Assembly: GCF_003259375.1 (NCBI RefSeq)
Contig: NZ_QLLN01000001.1
Coordinates: 845,360-909,359 of the forward strand
From: Arenibacter echinorum
Lineage (GTDB): Bacteria > Bacteroidota > Bacteroidia > Flavobacteriales > Flavobacteriaceae
Direction of reading: 5' to 3'
Length of the DNA stretch: 64,000 nt
Positions 63,025 through 64,000 of this stretch are shown here, piece after piece. Each line of letters starts with the position of its first letter. Position 1 is the first letter of the stretch. The notes beneath the pieces were generated by a model. It did no database searches and had not been told where the DNA came from. It was given only the letters and a program-made list of their open reading frames with translations. A program made the position numbers and the translations under genes.

Positions 63025-64000
63025 TTATTTTAAATTTTCCCAATACCATGTTACTGCCTCTTTCAACCCAGCCTCAATATTGAATTCTGGATCATAATCC
63101 AGCAAATTTTTTGCTTTTTGGATAGACGCCAAAGAATGTGGTACATCTCCTTGCCTGTTGGGGCCATATTTTATATCTACTTGAGCAATTTTTGGATCGT
63201 AAACACTTAGATATTCTTTTAATAAGGATACCAACTCCTTTAAATCTGTCCGTTCACCGTAGGCTACATTATAAACGGTATTTATGGCCTCTTTATTATT
63301 ACTGCTTATGGCCCTTAAGTTCATTTGAATTACATTATCTATATAGGTAAAATCCCTGGAATAGCTACCATCTCCATTTATAACAGGGGATTCGTATTTC
63401 ATCAACTGCATTACAAACTTCGGAATCACTGCGGCATAAGCACCATTCGGGTCTTGTTTTCTTCCAAAAACATTGAAATAACGCAAGCCGATAGTCTCTA
63501 ATCCATAGGTTTTGCTAAAAATATCAGCATAGAGCTCGTTTACATACTTGGTAATGGCATAGGGGGAGAGAGGTTTTCCAATTACATCCTCCACTTTGGG
63601 CATTGATTCGGAATCCCCATAGGTAGAGGAACTGGCCGCATAGACAAAGCGCTTTACCTTGGCATCTCTTGCGGCTACCAACATATTTAAAAATCCGGAT
63701 ACGTTAACATCGTTGCTTGTTATAGGGTCATTGATCGATCTAGGGACAGATCCCAATGCGGCCTGATGCAAAATATAATCTATACCCTTACAGGCTTTTT
63801 GGCAATCGCTTAAATTTCGTATATCACCTTCAATTAGCAGGAAATTTGGATTTGACCCTAAGTGCGTAATGTTTTCTCGTTTTCCTGTTGCAAAATTATC
63901 CAAACAAGTTACTTTATTCCCATTATCTAATAGCGCTTCACAAAGATTGGAGCCAATAAACCCTGCCCCCCCAGTAACCAATATATGATGAGCGGCATTA
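63025..64000 (-). CDS. NAD-dependent nucleotide-sugar epimerase (TviC/WbpP-like), partial
   Basis: This gene runs off the right edge: the frame is open to base 64000, and the residues before the GGAGFIG motif (AAHHILVTGGAGFIG) show that translation starts beyond the window. Visible motifs are the Rossmann GGAGFIGSNLCEAL, the catalytic Ser (SSSTYGDSE), the YxxxK pair in YAITKYVNELYADIF and LRYFNVFGRKQDPNGAYAAVIPKF. These fit the UDP-N-acetylglucosamine 4-epimerase group (WbpP/TviC), which pairs with TviB/WbpA-type dehydrogenases to give UDP-GalNAcA. It is 13 bases upstream of ugd. Confidence 0.87.
   Translation of the reverse strand, partial: NAAHHILVTGGAGFIGSNLCEALLDNGNKVTCLDNFATGKRENITHLGSNPNFLLIEGDIRNLSDCQKACKGIDYILHQAALGSVPRSINDPITSNDVNVSGFLNMLVAARDAKVKRFVYAASSSTYGDSESMPKVEDVIGKPLSPYAITKYVNELYADIFSKTYGLETIGLRYFNVFGRKQDPNGAYAAVIPKFVMQLMKYESPVINGDGSYSRDFTYIDNVIQMNLRAISSNNKEAINTVYNVAYGERTDLKELVSLLKEYLSVYDPKIAQVDIKYGPNRQGDVPHSLASIQKAKNLLDYDPEFNIEAGLKEAVTWYWENLK

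Noticed and set aside
63025..63981. TTG at 63981 as the start of the epimerase
   Set aside because: Residues before it (AAHHIL) continue the conserved N-terminus in frame to the window edge, so the gene is truncated by the window, not started there.

Overview
The window looks like chromosome from a marine-type member of the Flavobacteriaceae (Bacteroidota). Supporting signs are low GC, TAnnTTTG-type -7 boxes, a type IX secretion (T9SS) sorting domain, a TonB-dependent receptor, an LptD-amidase-MlaD gene order and bacillithiol-type BshA. No rRNA, tRNA or CRISPR array was seen.

Bases 1-25.2 kb are mostly core genes: the end of a HEAT/cytochrome c protein, a small conserved protein, NhaD, an aldehyde dehydrogenase, a beta-helix/cytochrome c protein paired with a di-haem peroxidase, a membrane LytTR regulator, a short DnaE-type polymerase, and LptD diverging from an operon of amidase, MCE protein, Fe-S membrane protein, CCG-domain protein and a small conserved protein. 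A GH3/beta-lactamase fusion, BshA and a lipoprotein follow.

Bases 25.4-45.1 kb are accessory. An OmpA-family protein precedes five tandem paralogous GNAT-fold (FemAB/Acetyltransf_6-like) acyltransferases that share an unusual C-terminal tail. Next are two divergent surface-protein operons whose largest products share a C-terminal module: a lipoprotein with a 48-residue-repeat protein, and a fibronectin-III protein with a T9SS-secreted tyrosinase. A decayed IS3-family transposase, a small GNAT protein, a TonB receptor/HMA-domain pair (probably metal, perhaps copper) and a small exported protein complete the stretch.

Bases 45.2-64 kb are one long minus-strand polysaccharide cluster. It encodes a nucleotide-sugar epimerase (cut by the right edge), two UDP-sugar dehydrogenases, four GT4 glycosyltransferases, a MurJ-like flippase, an O-antigen polymerase/ligase-type protein, a TupA-like ATP-grasp protein, an asparagine-synthase-like amidotransferase, an initiating sugar-phosphate transferase, and a tight four-gene module (PLP enzyme, FemAB-like acyltransferase, ATP-grasp ligase, and a sixth relative of the GNAT array). 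Together these suggest an acidic (uronic-acid) surface polysaccharide whose sugars carry amide or amino-acid/acyl decorations. The GNAT array, adhesin-like proteins and tyrosinase may act on the same cell surface; that link is inference.
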